NCBI GenBank assembly: GCA_031265635.1
Contig: JAISCK010000104.1
Span: forward strand, 1 to 8,751
Length of the DNA: 8,751 bases
Direction of reading: 5' to 3'
Origin: Spirochaetaceae bacterium
GTDB lineage: Bacteria > Spirochaetota > Spirochaetia > Treponematales > Breznakiellaceae
Shown here: positions 1-6,282 of the stretch, in pieces
How positions within the stretch are numbered: the stretch's first letter is position 1
Layout of the letters: each line of letters opens with the position of its first letter
Position numbers and translations under genes: made by a program
The notes under the pieces: model-generated
What the model was told of the DNA's origin: nothing
The model's input: the letters and a program-made list of their open reading frames with translations, nothing else
Database searches by the model: none

Positions 1-1
1 C

Positions 2-772
2 GAGGCCCTCATCCCTGATTATACCGGCGCTGAACTTGACGCTGTTCTTCTTTCGTCCCCTGATGTACTGGCCCACAATATTGAAACCGTCCCTTCCCTG
101 CAGAAGGAAGTCAGGGACATCCGGGCCTCCTTTGAAAAAAGCCTTTCGGTGCTCAGGGAAACAAAGCTCAGGGCCCGCGCCCTGAACCTGCCTGTCCCGC
201 TTACCAAAACCAGCATACTGCTCGGTTTTGGAGAGACCGGCGATGAACTTTTCAGTACCATGGACAGGCTCAGGGATGTTGGAACGGACATTCTCGTACT
301 CGGCCAGTACCTGCGGCCCACGCCGCGGCAGCTTCCCGTAAAGGAATACATCAGCCCCGGACAGTTTGAATTTTACCGGGACGAGGCGGTAAAACGGGGG
401 TTCCGCTCGGTGATAGCCTCTCCCCTGGCCCGGACGAGTTATCACGCCGGGCGGGTCCTTGACGGGGCGGGCGCAAACACGGGCATAACGCGCTTTTCGG
501 GCCTGGGAAAGCCTCAGGGCTGCAAGCTGATACGCCTTTCCGGCGAGACCGAAGGCGGCGTTATCAAGAGCATCAGCATACGGGGAGATTTCTTCGCCAG
601 TCCCGAAGAGGAATTTGAAAAAATTGAACAGGTTCTTCCCGGCGTCAGGACAGAGGACGCGGCGCGGGTTCTCGATGCCTTTCTTGAGCGCCGGGGCATC
701 GAAGCCTTCGGCATCAATGGCCGGGGCTTTGCCGAAGTGCTTGCCTCGGCGCTTGGAGAGAAGCCGGAATGA
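2..772 (+). CDS. lipA: Lipoyl synthase (3' part) fused to a lipoate ligase accessory-like domain
   Basis: Partial gene: the frame is open from base 2 and the real start lies upstream. Lipoyl synthase is a radical-SAM iron-sulfur enzyme that inserts two sulfurs into protein-bound octanoyl groups. Family motifs seen in the fragment are EALIPDYTG (residues 1-9), PDVLAHNIETV, GFGETGDE, GQYLRPT and RTSYHA (144-149), whose serine belongs to the conserved R-S/T-S-Y motif that ligates the auxiliary cluster. The two CxxxC-type cluster motifs are outside the window. LipA normally ends shortly after SYHA. Here a linker and about 80 more residues follow: CKLIR near 174, GVIKSISIRGDFF ending at 198, then a helical stretch with IEQVLPGVR and GIEAFG. 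This resembles the C-terminal accessory domain of lipoate ligases (LplB, PF10437-like). The LipA call is very secure; the extra domain is motif-level inference. The stop overlaps the next start as ATGA, indicating translational coupling. Confidence 0.93.
   Translation, partial: EALIPDYTGAELDAVLLSSPDVLAHNIETVPSLQKEVRDIRASFEKSLSVLRETKLRARALNLPVPLTKTSILLGFGETGDELFSTMDRLRDVGTDILVLGQYLRPTPRQLPVKEYISPGQFEFYRDEAVKRGFRSVIASPLARTSYHAGRVLDGAGANTGITRFSGLGKPQGCKLIRLSGETEGGVIKSISIRGDFFASPEEEFEKIEQVLPGVRTEDAARVLDAFLERRGIEAFGINGRGFAEVLASALGEKPE
518..763 (+). other. C-terminal LplB-like accessory domain within lipA
   Basis: Domain-level note on the tail of the lipA frame. The pattern G-x-KL-x-R, a beta-hairpin, G-x-I-x-x-I-x-I-x-GDFF, an acidic P-E-E helix, I-E-x-x-L-x-G, then a helical end with GI-x-x-FG fits the accessory domain of lipoate-protein ligases. 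In that family the domain is needed for lipoate adenylation, and it occurs either fused behind LplA or as a separate LplB subunit (known from Thermoplasma). Here it sits behind LipA, directly upstream of a ligase that lacks it. The reading frame is continuous, with no stop or frameshift between the two parts. Confidence 0.7.
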
Positions 773-1563
773 GCCATGTGTTCAGGCTTCTGGATACGGG
801 GTTTCATGACGCCTTTTACAATATGGGGCTTGACCAGACCCTTCTGGAAGGGGCCGGGGGAGAAAGCCTTCCCTGCCTCCGCTTTTACGGCTGGAAGCCC
901 CGGGCGGTATCGATCGGGTATTTTCAGGGCCTTGACGAGGAAGTCAATGTCTTTTCATGCGGGGAGCGGGGCGTGGATGTGGTACGCCGTCTTACCGGCG
1001 GCGGGGCGGTTTTTCATAACGCCGAACTTACCTACAGCCTGATCCTGTCCCTTGACCATCCCCTGGCCCGCCGGAGCATACAGGAATCGTACAGGATACT
1101 GTGCGCCGGCATTGTGCGGGGGCTTAAAAACTTCGGCCTCGACGCGTCTTTTGTTCCCATAAATGATATAGAATATAAGGGGAAGAAAATTTCCGGCAAC
1201 GCCCAGACAAGAAAAAACGGCGCCCTGCTCCAGCATGGAACCGTCTTGCTGGATAATGACCCGGAACTGATGTTTGAACTCCTCAAGGTAGTTCCCGAAA
1301 AAGCCGGGGCCCGTCCCCCCGTTGCCGGCGTCAAACAGCGGGTAAGCAGCCTTTCTGAAATTCTGGGCCGGGAAGTCCCCTACGGGGAAGCGCTGGCCGC
1401 CATAAGCAGGGGTTTCGGCGAGGCCCTGGATATTGAATTTACCGGGACGCCGGGAAATCCTTCCGAAAAAGCCCGGCTTCCTTCCCCTGATGAGGAAGAA
1501 CGGGCCCTGTACCTGGCAAAAAACCGTTTCGCGGACAGCCTCTGGACAGGGGCCCGCCCCTGA
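769..1563 (+). CDS. lplA: Lipoate-protein ligase A, catalytic domain only
   Basis: A 264-residue protein of the LplA/LipB/BPL cofactor-transferase fold. It probably activates lipoate with ATP and transfers it to lysines of E2 or H proteins in the cytoplasm. Visible motifs are FYNMGLDQTLLEG near the N-terminus, the lipoate-binding RRLTGGGAVFH (73-83), NDIEYKGKKISGNAQ (132-146) with the catalytic lysine most likely K140, and LLQHGT (153-158). LipM octanoyltransferases carry a catalytic cysteine just ahead of the GxKxxG motif. None is present there, so a ligase fits better than LipM. Full-length bacterial LplA proteins carry an extra C-terminal accessory domain that is missing here; its likely counterpart is the tail of the upstream lipA product. 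Start ATG overlaps the lipA stop by four bases, with GGAGAG at 755-760 as ribosome binding site. Confidence 0.88.
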   Translation: MSHVFRLLDTGFHDAFYNMGLDQTLLEGAGGESLPCLRFYGWKPRAVSIGYFQGLDEEVNVFSCGERGVDVVRRLTGGGAVFHNAELTYSLILSLDHPLARRSIQESYRILCAGIVRGLKNFGLDASFVPINDIEYKGKKISGNAQTRKNGALLQHGTVLLDNDPELMFELLKVVPEKAGARPPVAGVKQRVSSLSEILGREVPYGEALAAISRGFGEALDIEFTGTPGNPSEKARLPSPDEEERALYLAKNRFADSLWTGARP

Positions 1564-1577
1564 GCCAAGGAGGTAGC

Positions 1578-1886
1578 ATGGCCGAATCAGCGGACTGGCG
1601 GGAAAAAACCTATGAACATACTCTGGAAGAGGAACTTTTGGGCCTTGAACGCCGCCTTGAGGCGGACCCGGACTGCGGCGCCGGGAGCCTTGAGGGCATA
1701 CTTGCGCATCTGTACCGCTCGGAAGGCGCGGACTGGGGCGGGCGGGGCGAGGTTCAAAATATCATACTCAGCGCTACCATAGCCGCCTACGAACTTACCA
1801 TCGCCAGGCTCAGAAAAGCCGGGGGGCCTGAAAGCGTATCCCCCGAAAGCGTACCGGCGGCAAACGGGCGGACAACTTCAAAATGA
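1578..1886 (+). CDS. Small acidic protein of unknown function
   Basis: A 102-residue protein I do not recognise. Its start is well supported by AAGGAGGT at 1567-1574, four bases from the ATG, and it lies 14 bases after lplA, so it is probably in the same operon. The sequence is acidic and predicted to be mostly helical: a Glu/Leu-rich helix (residues 10-30, LEEELLGLERRLEADP), a middle part with LEGILAHLYRSEG, and a longer helix around IILSATIAAYELTIARLRKAG. The last 20 residues are low-complexity (Pro, Ser, Glu). There is no signal peptide, transmembrane segment or metal motif. Position suggests, but does not prove, a link with lipoate metabolism. The gene is followed by a strong terminator. 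Confidence 0.75.
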   Translation: MAESADWREKTYEHTLEEELLGLERRLEADPDCGAGSLEGILAHLYRSEGADWGGRGEVQNIILSATIAAYELTIARLRKAGGPESVSPESVPAANGRTTSK

Positions 1887-1905
1887 AAATTTTCTGTTAC
1901 CTTTT

Positions 1906-1958
1906 AACTCCGCCATTGTTCCAAGAATGATAGACAATGGAGTTCATATCCATTCTCC
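1906..1958 (+). other. Structured 3' region with competing hairpins
   Basis: AACTCC (1906-1911) plus ATTGT (1915-1919) pair with ACAATGGAGTT (1934-1944), giving 11 base pairs with a three-base bulge. Two alternatives are AGAATG (1924-1929) with CATTCT (1951-1956), and ATGGA (1937-1941) with TCCAT (1949-1953). They share bases and exclude each other. The element lies between the end of the lipoate operon and its terminator. It may be only 3'-UTR structure, or a small RNA or attenuator. I match it to no known riboswitch. Confidence 0.3.
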
Positions 1959-1966
1959 TTTGCTCT

Positions 1967-2003
1967 ACCCCGGGGTTACTCCTTTCCCCGGGGTTTTTCT
2001 TTT
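1967..2003 (+). terminator. Intrinsic terminator of the lipoate operon
   Basis: A perfect 9-bp stem, ACCCCGGGG (1967-1975) with CCCCGGGGT (1986-1994), has a 10-base loop and is followed by a T-rich tract (TTTTTCTTTT, 1994-2003). It stands 80 bases after the stop of the small acidic gene and well before the next gene, in the correct orientation for ending the lipA-lplA transcript. Confidence 0.88.
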
Positions 2004-2085
2004 GAATCCGCCGGGGCGGTTTCAAAATACCGGATTTTAGCGACGCGGCCTTGGATTCTTCCTTAAAAAAAAATTCTTTTTCCGC

Positions 2086-2114
2086 TTGCAAAAATGACTA
2101 AAAATGTATATTTT
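2086..2114 (+). promoter_or_regulatory. Possible promoter for the parvulin/HD-GYP pair
   Basis: TTGCAA (2086-2091) and TATTTT (2109-2114) are 17 bases apart in an AT-rich stretch. TATATT at 2107-2112 is an alternative -10 with a short 15-base spacer. Either choice puts the start of transcription almost on the GGAG ribosome binding site (2121-2124), so the leader would be very short. A promoter is expected here because a strong terminator precedes the gene. Confidence 0.35.
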
Positions 2115-2130
2115 TATGTAGGAGTCTTAT

Positions 2131-2409
2131 ATGGAATGGCGGGCGAGTCATATTTTGGTAAAAGACAGGGCGCTGGCCGATGACCTTCTTGGAAAAATCA
2201 AGAAGGGCGCCCAGTTTGAGTCCCTGGCACGGGAATTTTCAACCTGTCCTTCCAAATCATCAGGCGGCGATTTAGGCTGGTTTGGTCCGGGTAAAATGGT
2301 CGCTCCCTTTGAGTCGGCGGTAAAAAGGATTTCACCGGGGTCAGTCAGCGATGTGGTGCAAACCCAGTTTGGCTATCATATCATCAAGTGTACCGGACGG
2401 AAGGAGTGA
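2131..2409 (+). CDS. Parvulin-type peptidyl-prolyl cis-trans isomerase
   Basis: A 92-residue stand-alone rotamase domain (PpiC/parvulin) that catalyses cis-trans isomerisation of peptide bonds before proline. Family motifs include the N-terminal ASHILVK (5-11), AQFESLAREFSTCPSKSSGGDLGWFGPGKMV and PFESAV in the middle, and the ending QTQFGYHIIK. There is no signal peptide or membrane anchor, so it is likely cytoplasmic, unlike the larger secreted PrsA/SurA proteins. The length matches E. coli PpiC. GGAG at 2121-2124 supports the ATG at 2131. The ribosome binding site of the next gene overlaps its last codons, so the two are probably co-transcribed. Confidence 0.93.
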   Translation: MEWRASHILVKDRALADDLLGKIKKGAQFESLAREFSTCPSKSSGGDLGWFGPGKMVAPFESAVKRISPGSVSDVVQTQFGYHIIKCTGRKE

Positions 2410-2420
2410 TTTTTTGATCT

Positions 2421-3680
2421 ATGGCCATTAAGACGGATTTTAAGTCAATTATCCAGCTTGATTCTGAACTCCAGGGAATTCAGGATCTTGATCTGCTGCT
2501 GGAACGCATATTGCAGGAAGCCAGAAAGGTTGTCCATGCGGACGCCGGGTCCATCTATGTAAAAGAAACGATAAAAGGAAAAACAAACGAGCCGGCTGAT
2601 ATGCTCGTGATCAGATATTCCCAGAACGATACGCTTTCCGCGGGCCTGCCTCCGGGCCAGAAACTTATCTATTCGGTATTTTCAGTCCCCATAAGCGAAC
2701 AATCCATATCGGGCTACTGCGCCCTGAGCCAGAAACTGGTGAACGTTCCCGATGTTTACAAGATTTCGCCTGAGATGCCGTATTCTTTTGCCACAAGTTA
2801 CGACAAGATTTCAGGTTATAAGACCACTTCTACCCTGACGGTTCCGCTTAAAACTGCCGAAAATAGGGTATTGGGGGTCATTCAGATTATCAATTCAAAA
2901 AGCAAAAAAGGCAGGACGGTTCCTTTCTCGTCCAATGACGAATTCCTCATTACCCATTTTGCGGCTAACGCTACGGTGGCCCTCCAGAGGGCCCAGATGA
3001 CCCGCGTTATCATACTCAGAATGATAAAGATGTCCGAACTCCGGGACCCCAAGGAAACCGGGACCCATGTCAACAGGGTGGCGGGCTACGCGGTTGAGAT
3101 TTACGACCGCTGGGCAAGTCATCACGGGTTGCCCGACGCCGAAAGGGAAAAATTCCGGGATACCCTCAAGATAGCCGCCATGCTTCACGACGTGGGCAAG
3201 GTCGCCATCTCCGATGTCATTCTGAAAAAACCGGGCAAGTTTTCCGAGGATGAATACAAGATCATGCAGCACCATACCATATTTGGCGCGCAGCTCTTTG
3301 TGGACCCCCAGTCGCCCCTGGACACAATAGCTTCTGATATTGCCCTGACCCACCACGAAAACTGGGACGGCTCGGGCTATCCGGGCTGGATTGATCCCGT
3401 GAGCGGCCAGGTTCTCAAGGCGGACCGTTTCGGCAAACCTCTGGGCAAGAAGAAGGAAGAAATACCCATGGCGGGCCGCATTGTGGCCATAGCCGATGTT
3501 TTTGACGCCCTCTGTTCCCGCAGGGTTTACAAGGAACCCTGGGATGAGGCGCAGGTGCTTGCCGAGATAAAGAACCTTTCGGGGATAAAATTCGACCCGG
3601 AACTTGTGGATATTTTTTTTGAAATACTGCCCAATATCAAGCAGATACAGAGCCTCTACCCCGAACAGAACGGGGACTAG
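2421..3680 (+). CDS. GAF domain HD-GYP cyclic-di-GMP phosphodiesterase
   Basis: A 419-residue soluble signalling protein. An N-terminal GAF sensor domain (about residues 15-195) is followed by an HD-GYP domain (about 200-405). HD-GYP signature elements seen are RDPKETGTHVNRV (208-220), LHDVGK with H256/D257, H285 in MQHHTIFGA, HHENWDGSGYP (311-321) and IADVFDALCSRRVYKEPW, so all main metal ligands seem present and the enzyme should be active. It probably hydrolyses cyclic di-GMP in response to a ligand or redox state sensed by GAF. Between GYP and the IPMAGRI segment there are about 27 residues instead of the usual 8-9, a longer loop that I believe marks a known subfamily. No receiver or membrane domain is present. 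AAGGAG at 2401-2406 is rather far (14 bases) from the ATG, but no closer in-frame start exists. Confidence 0.93.
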   Translation: MAIKTDFKSIIQLDSELQGIQDLDLLLERILQEARKVVHADAGSIYVKETIKGKTNEPADMLVIRYSQNDTLSAGLPPGQKLIYSVFSVPISEQSISGYCALSQKLVNVPDVYKISPEMPYSFATSYDKISGYKTTSTLTVPLKTAENRVLGVIQIINSKSKKGRTVPFSSNDEFLITHFAANATVALQRAQMTRVIILRMIKMSELRDPKETGTHVNRVAGYAVEIYDRWASHHGLPDAEREKFRDTLKIAAMLHDVGKVAISDVILKKPGKFSEDEYKIMQHHTIFGAQLFVDPQSPLDTIASDIALTHHENWDGSGYPGWIDPVSGQVLKADRFGKPLGKKKEEIPMAGRIVAIADVFDALCSRRVYKEPWDEAQVLAEIKNLSGIKFDPELVDIFFEILPNIKQIQSLYPEQNGD

Positions 3681-3686
3681 GCTTGT

Positions 3687-3716
3687 CCGGCGGCTAAAGC
3701 GCGCCGGGCTCTTTTT
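3687..3716 (+). terminator. Possible terminator after the HD-GYP gene
   Basis: CCGGCG (3687-3692) and CGCCGG (3702-3707) form a 6-bp GC stem with a 9-base loop, followed by GCTCTTTTT (ending at 3716). It begins 7 bases after the HD-GYP stop and overlaps the 3' end of the convergent YaiI-family gene. The stem is short and three non-T bases follow it before the first T-rich part, so the call is moderate. Confidence 0.4.
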
Positions 3717-4173
3717 CCTTGGCCGCTTTCACGAGCCGTGTAAGGATGCGGTCAAAACTGTCGGCAAAGCGCTTTAAGTCTTTTTTCCCGTATGAATCGC
3801 TCCGTTCAAAATCCATGCCGTTCTGAACCAGGCCAAGGGTAAAATTCCGCAGCGAAAGGGCCTGGCCTATGTTTTCCGGGCTAAACACCCTGCCCCGGTC
3901 GTCCATGGCGGTAACGGACGCCTTTACCGCGCGCTCTGCCAGGGGAATGTCCCTGGTGAGTACCAGGTCGCCCGGTTCGGCAAGAAGGACAATGCGGTCA
4001 TCGGCCTTGCCTTCGCCGGGGGGACAGAGTTCCATACGGACAGATTTTCCGCCTATGCCCGGCAGTGTTCTGTTGGCGGCGAATACGGCGGTTACGCCGG
4101 TACGCTCCGCCGCCCTGACAACCAGGTCCCTGACCTCCCTGGGGCAGGAATCCGCGTCAACGAGAATCTTCAC
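3694..4173 (-). CDS. YaiI/YqxD family protein (UPF0178, DUF188)
   Basis: A 159-residue member of the widespread UPF0178 family. It is recognised by the N-terminal ILVDADSCP (3-11), the segment DRIVLLAEPGDLVLTRDIPLAERA, the DDRGR motif and the C-terminal DSYGKKDLKRFADSFDRIL. The family has a PIN/NYN-like fold with conserved acidic residues (D6 and D8 here), which suggests a nuclease-like or nucleic-acid-related role, but no activity is established. It starts with GTG (4171-4173), which overlaps the manA stop as GTGA, so translation is coupled to manA. It is the last gene of the long minus-strand run and ends 13 bases from the convergent HD-GYP gene. Confidence 0.9.
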   Translation of the reverse strand: MKILVDADSCPREVRDLVVRAAERTGVTAVFAANRTLPGIGGKSVRMELCPPGEGKADDRIVLLAEPGDLVLTRDIPLAERAVKASVTAMDDRGRVFSPENIGQALSLRNFTLGLVQNGMDFERSDSYGKKDLKRFADSFDRILTRLVKAAKEKEPGAL

Positions 4174-5408
4174 CGCGTCCTCCGGCCGCGGGTGTCCACA
4201 GCCGCGGCCGCCGTGCCCGCCGCGAAGGCGGTGAAGGCGCCGTCAAGGACAAGTCCGCCTCGGGCGGCGATAAAGGCGCTGTCCCCTGTACGGAGGCTGA
4301 GCGTGTTTCTGTTCCCGGTGAGGATAAGGCTGCCTTCGGTAACGCAAAGTATCGAGGGGCCTTTCAGGGGATAGGGTAGGGGGCGGTCCCTGTTTCTGAG
4401 GAGGGTGAGTGAAAATTCCGTTTTCAGGGGCAAGGGATAGCTGAAAACCAGCGGCCCTTCTGTATCCGGGGGACTGAGTATGGACGGCGTGTACGGAGAG
4501 AAATCAAGTATCCTTAAAAGTTCAGGAATATCAATATGTTTATTGGTAAGCCCTCCCCTGAGCACGTTGTCCGAATTCGCCATAAGCTCGACGCCGAATC
4601 CTTCTACATAACTGTGCATGATCCCCGCTTTAAGAAAAACCGCCTCAAGGGGTTTCAGTGTAAGGATTCTGAGGTAAAAGGGGGCGAGTATGCCCGGATC
4701 GCCGGGATAAAGGGCGGCGAATTTTGCCGCGAGCTTTACGGGGAAGTCCGCCGGGTCTTTGCCGGGGGAAGCTCCCGGCAGGCCCAGTACGGCCCGGCTC
4801 AGGGTTTCGCGTTCCGGGGGGCCGAGGGCAAAGAGGGCCTGTAAAAAGGCTTTGATCCTTTCCCCGCCGCTTCCGGGGCTCTTTAGCGCCTGTAAGGGTT
4901 TTCCCAGAACAGGAAGAGAGAGGGTGGTCAAAAGTTCCGCGCTTTCGTCAGCGCCCCTGAAACCGCACAGGGCGGTAAAAGGCCCCAGGGCGCAGAGTAT
5001 TTCAGGCTTGTGGCTGGGGTCCTTGTAATTCCGCTGGGGGGCGTTTTCTTCGACGCCTTCCCGGTTCTCCCGTTCCCAGCCCGCCCTGGCCTGCGCGGCG
5101 TCAGGATGAACCTGTATTGAAAGGGGCTTTTCAGACGCGAGCAGCTTGAACAAAAAGGGAAGTTTACCCCCGGCGCTTTTTCCCCAAACCGTTGTTTCAT
5201 GCGCTTCAATATAAACGGAAAGCGCTTCTTTTTTGTTTCCGTTTTCTATTTGCGAAGGCCCCAGGGGATGAACGCCCATCCAGAGTTCCGCGAAGGGGGT
5301 TTTTTCGGGGTTTTTTTTGCCGATAAGTTCCGGTATCCACCGGGGAGAACCCCAGGGGTAATGTTTTATCTCATTGCAAAGCCTGAAAAAAACCGGATCA
5401 GGAGCCAA
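4170..5408 (-). CDS. manA: Mannose-6-phosphate isomerase, type I
   Basis: A 412-residue zinc enzyme interconverting mannose 6-phosphate and fructose 6-phosphate, which links mannose use and GDP-mannose synthesis to glycolysis. Conserved elements are RLCNEIKHYPWGS (9-21), the zinc ligands Q99 and H101 in IQVHPD, E136 in the DPSHKPE motif, H265 in AGIMHSY, and VELMANSDNVLRGGLTNKHID (273-293) with catalytic R284. The start is TTG at 5406-5408, immediately after the zapA stop; the next ATG would remove the conserved N-terminus. GGGGG at 5414-5418 is a plausible ribosome binding site five bases away. Because zapA ends in the same frame, TAA is directly followed by TTG. The C-terminal cupin part is more divergent, and the last residues are Ala/Arg-rich. 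Confidence 0.92.
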   Translation of the reverse strand: MAPDPVFFRLCNEIKHYPWGSPRWIPELIGKKNPEKTPFAELWMGVHPLGPSQIENGNKKEALSVYIEAHETTVWGKSAGGKLPFLFKLLASEKPLSIQVHPDAAQARAGWERENREGVEENAPQRNYKDPSHKPEILCALGPFTALCGFRGADESAELLTTLSLPVLGKPLQALKSPGSGGERIKAFLQALFALGPPERETLSRAVLGLPGASPGKDPADFPVKLAAKFAALYPGDPGILAPFYLRILTLKPLEAVFLKAGIMHSYVEGFGVELMANSDNVLRGGLTNKHIDIPELLRILDFSPYTPSILSPPDTEGPLVFSYPLPLKTEFSLTLLRNRDRPLPYPLKGPSILCVTEGSLILTGNRNTLSLRTGDSAFIAARGGLVLDGAFTAFAAGTAAAAVDTRGRRTR

Positions 5409-5783
5409 TTATTCCCCCAATGCCTCGTCAAGCCGGGCTATAATGTCAAGGGTAAGCTGTTCGGTCCTTAACTGCTCTGTTTTGAGCTGTTCAATTTTGA
5501 GCCTTTCAAGTTCAAGCTGTTGGCCGGACTGTTCCTGAGCGCCGGGATCAGCGTTTGGAACAGCCTCGTTGTACCGGCTCCGGGTTTTCTCGATTTCATC
5601 ACAGAGGAGAAAGCCGGACAGTATGGCCGCTTTAAGGGGATCGTTCAGCCCGGTACTCTGCTTTGTGTCCTCCACAAAGCGGCGGTAATTTTCAAGGAGT
5701 CCCTCGAGGTATTCTGGATCGGCATCCGCGGAGATGGTAAAGGAAGTGCCCAGCATGGAGATGTGGAGATCACTCTTGGGCAT
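5409..5783 (-). CDS. zapA: Cell division protein ZapA
   Basis: A 124-residue protein with a ZapA domain (residues 5-65: LHISMLGTSFTISADADPEYLEGLL, then DPLKAAILSGFLLCDEI). In other bacteria ZapA binds FtsZ and bundles its filaments at the division site. The ZapA core is followed by a Glu/Gln-rich linker and a coiled coil with a striking five-residue repeat, LKIEQ-LKTEQ-LRTEQ (95-109). The start ATG at 5781-5783 is preceded by AAGGAG. It lies 9 bases after the coiled-coil gene and directly abuts manA. Its place downstream of rplT suggests that its expression follows ribosome synthesis. Confidence 0.85.
   Translation of the reverse strand: MPKSDLHISMLGTSFTISADADPEYLEGLLENYRRFVEDTKQSTGLNDPLKAAILSGFLLCDEIEKTRSRYNEAVPNADPGAQEQSGQQLELERLKIEQLKTEQLRTEQLTLDIIARLDEALGE
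5457..5501 (-). repeat. Degenerate 15-bp tandem repeat inside zapA
   Basis: Three consecutive 15-base units encode LKIEQ, LKTEQ and LRTEQ in the ZapA coiled coil. The units are similar but not identical, suggesting an older duplication. In-frame unit changes would lengthen or shorten the helix without disrupting the frame. Confidence 0.6.
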
Positions 5784-5792
5784 GACCTCTCC

Positions 5793-6281
5793 TTAAAAAA
5801 TATCCAGTTGATCCGTCCGGGGCGCGGCGTCTTCCTCTTCGGAGGGCGCTTCTCCGGGGGGTCTGAGCATTGAACCTTTTTTCCCGTGGATTTGGCTCTG
5901 GGGCGGGCCCTCGTTTTGAACAGGAGCGGCTGGGCTCTCCTCAGGATGCCTGGCCGGGCGGACAGGGTCCGCGCTCCTGACGGCCTGCACGCCAGCCTCT
6001 TCAGCCGGACCGGCTGGCCTGGGCTCGGCTTTTTTGCCCGCCAAAGTCACCATGGTGTCTTCAAACTGGTCAAGCCGTTCAAGGGCCGAAACAATGCCCG
6101 CCTCAATGCGGCTCTGGTTTTCTTTGTAGTGCTTTAGTTCGGCGTCAAGCTCGTCGATGCGTTTTTTAAGGCCGGCCTCCTGCTCTCTCAAAAGGGAATT
6201 TTCCCTGGTCAGGCGCTGGAGATGTTCTATTGCCTTGGCAACCTTGCTTTCGAGCAGCTTGATTTGCTCCAGATTTACCAT
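5793..6281 (-). CDS. Coiled-coil protein next to zapA, ZapB-like
   Basis: A 162-residue protein. Residues 1-75 form a regular coiled coil (LEQIKLLESKVAKAIEHLQRL and on), comparable in size with ZapB-type division proteins. Residues 84-155 are Pro/Glu/Ala-rich and probably disordered. The chain ends in QLDIF (158-162), which fits the beta sliding clamp-binding consensus QL(S/D)LF. The start chosen is ATG at 6279-6281: GGAGG at the end of rplT lies just ahead, and a longer open frame to 6407 would overlap rplT deeply. It begins one base after the rplT stop and ends 9 bases before zapA, so all three are likely co-expressed. The coiled-coil nature is seen directly; ZapB-like is inference from position and shape. 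Confidence 0.78.
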   Translation of the reverse strand: MVNLEQIKLLESKVAKAIEHLQRLTRENSLLREQEAGLKKRIDELDAELKHYKENQSRIEAGIVSALERLDQFEDTMVTLAGKKAEPRPAGPAEEAGVQAVRSADPVRPARHPEESPAAPVQNEGPPQSQIHGKKGSMLRPPGEAPSEEEDAAPRTDQLDIF

Positions 6282-6282
6282 T

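Noticed and set aside
149..772. Separate gene starting at GTG 149
   Set aside because: The frame is open from the window edge and the upstream residues match LipA, so 149 is internal.
769..1563. LipM-type octanoyltransferase
   Set aside because: The cysteine expected just ahead of the GxKxxG motif is absent; other cysteines lie far from that position.
1897..2091. Small minus-strand frame in the gap before the parvulin gene
   Set aside because: It crosses the terminator stem and the structured region, and shows no domain or ribosome binding site.
3659..3675. CCCCG/CGGGG hairpin at the HD-GYP gene end as terminator of the minus-strand operon
   Set aside because: No T-rich tract follows in the minus direction, and it lies within coding sequence.
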